Part shown: positions 63,708 through 64,000 of the stretch, piece after piece
How positions within the stretch are numbered: the stretch's first letter is position 1
Layout of the letters: each line of letters begins with the position of its first letter
NCBI RefSeq assembly: GCF_005221385.1
Contig: NZ_CP039904.1
Coordinates: 310,001 to 374,000 of the forward strand
Length of the DNA stretch: 64,000 bases
Direction of reading: 5' to 3'
Origin: Agrobacterium tumefaciens
GTDB taxonomy: Bacteria > Pseudomonadota > Alphaproteobacteria > Rhizobiales > Rhizobiaceae
Translations under genes and position numbers: made by a program
The notes under the pieces: model-generated
Databases searched by the model: none
What the model was told of the DNA's origin: nothing
The model's input: the letters and a program-made list of their open reading frames with translations, nothing else

Positions 63708-64000
63708 TTATCGAAGCAGCCCCTGCCCGCCATCGATCCATACCGGTGTGCCGGTAATATGGCGCGATGCGTCCGATGCCAGAAAACCGATCAGCGCGGC
63801 GACATCGTCGCTCGACCCCGCCACGCCGCCGGTCACGGGAATATCGCCAGCCGGAAAACGAACCGGCACCTCGGTCTTTTCGCGTCCGCGTATATCGGTG
63901 TTTTCGTCAATTGCCGTTTCAATCTCGCCCGGACACACGGCATTCACGCGGATGCGGTGACGCCCAAGCTCCAGCGCCAGTTGCTGGGCCATGGCAAGCT
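63708..64000 (-). CDS. SDR family oxidoreductase, C-terminal part (runs off the window)
   Basis: The visible 97 or so codons are the C-terminal part of a short-chain dehydrogenase: LAMAQQLALELGRHRIRVNAVCPGEIETA, a variable substrate loop, SSDDVAALIGFLASDASRHITG and the ending VWIDGGQGLL. The frame remains open to base 64000, so the Rossmann motif and catalytic Tyr/Lys lie outside. The methionine at 63992 is internal, not a start. The substrate is unknown. Confidence 0.9.
   Translation of the reverse strand, partial: LAMAQQLALELGRHRIRVNAVCPGEIETAIDENTDIRGREKTEVPVRFPAGDIPVTGGVAGSSDDVAALIGFLASDASRHITGTPVWIDGGQGLLR

Noticed and set aside
1..64000. CRISPR array or tRNA/rRNA genes
   Set aside because: No regularly spaced direct repeats and no tRNA-like or rRNA-like sequence were found on reading. 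The repeats present are inverted pairs or coding repeats.

Overview
The window looks like a piece of the second (linear) chromosome or chromid of an Agrobacterium (Rhizobium radiobacter group) strain. The evidence is gene content and order: a thiamine salvage operon, alr-dadA with an Lrp regulator, dctBD/dctA, the Agrobacterium cellulose genes (celDE and celG-celA-celB-celC-TPR gene) and a detached exoYFQ succinoglycan block. Rhizobiales intergenic palindromes and a BA14K protein fit the same assignment. No tRNA or rRNA gene was seen.

Bases 1 to about 8670 form an AT-richer accessory island. It begins with one end of an IS66-family element (1-833) that has cut into a small gene. It then carries a serine resolvase with what appears to be its own three-part res site (1449-1561). 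A run of minus-strand genes follows: a deoxyribosyltransferase-like protein, a two-helix membrane/coiled-coil protein, a KAP-type P-loop NTPase, a small membrane protein, a three-helix membrane protein and a 59-residue protein. A divergent tyrosine recombinase closes the island. The cassette between the two recombinases is the best candidate here for an undescribed, possibly anti-phage, system.

The core chromosome resumes with a TPP riboswitch (about 8676-8764) ahead of thiX-thiY-thiM-thiE-thiD, which has no ABC ATPase gene. Next come an Lrp-type regulator divergent from alr-dadA, a BA14K protein, and dctD-dctB divergent from dctA with a sigma-54 promoter and DctD sites. An EamA protein, a class III aminotransferase and an SDR follow.

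From 24.7 to 57 kb the window is mostly cell-surface polysaccharide and secretion. It holds celD-celE, then the translationally coupled cellulose synthase operon on the other strand. An AGE-family isomerase converges on a second polysaccharide cluster (GH26-like hydrolase, DUF995 protein, processive GT2, GalE, UDP-glucuronate decarboxylase). A LuxR-type regulator without a phospho-acceptor Asp sits before a type I secretion locus with two unusual Asp/Asn-rich presumed substrates, an ABC exporter and an HlyD-type adaptor. A HEPN-like small protein and exoQ-exoF-exoY follow.

The right end has a cupin/XRE regulator divergent from an omega-amino-acid:pyruvate aminotransferase, a chemotaxis receptor, two L,D-transpeptidase-fold lipoprotein genes and the C-terminal part of an SDR gene that runs off the edge.
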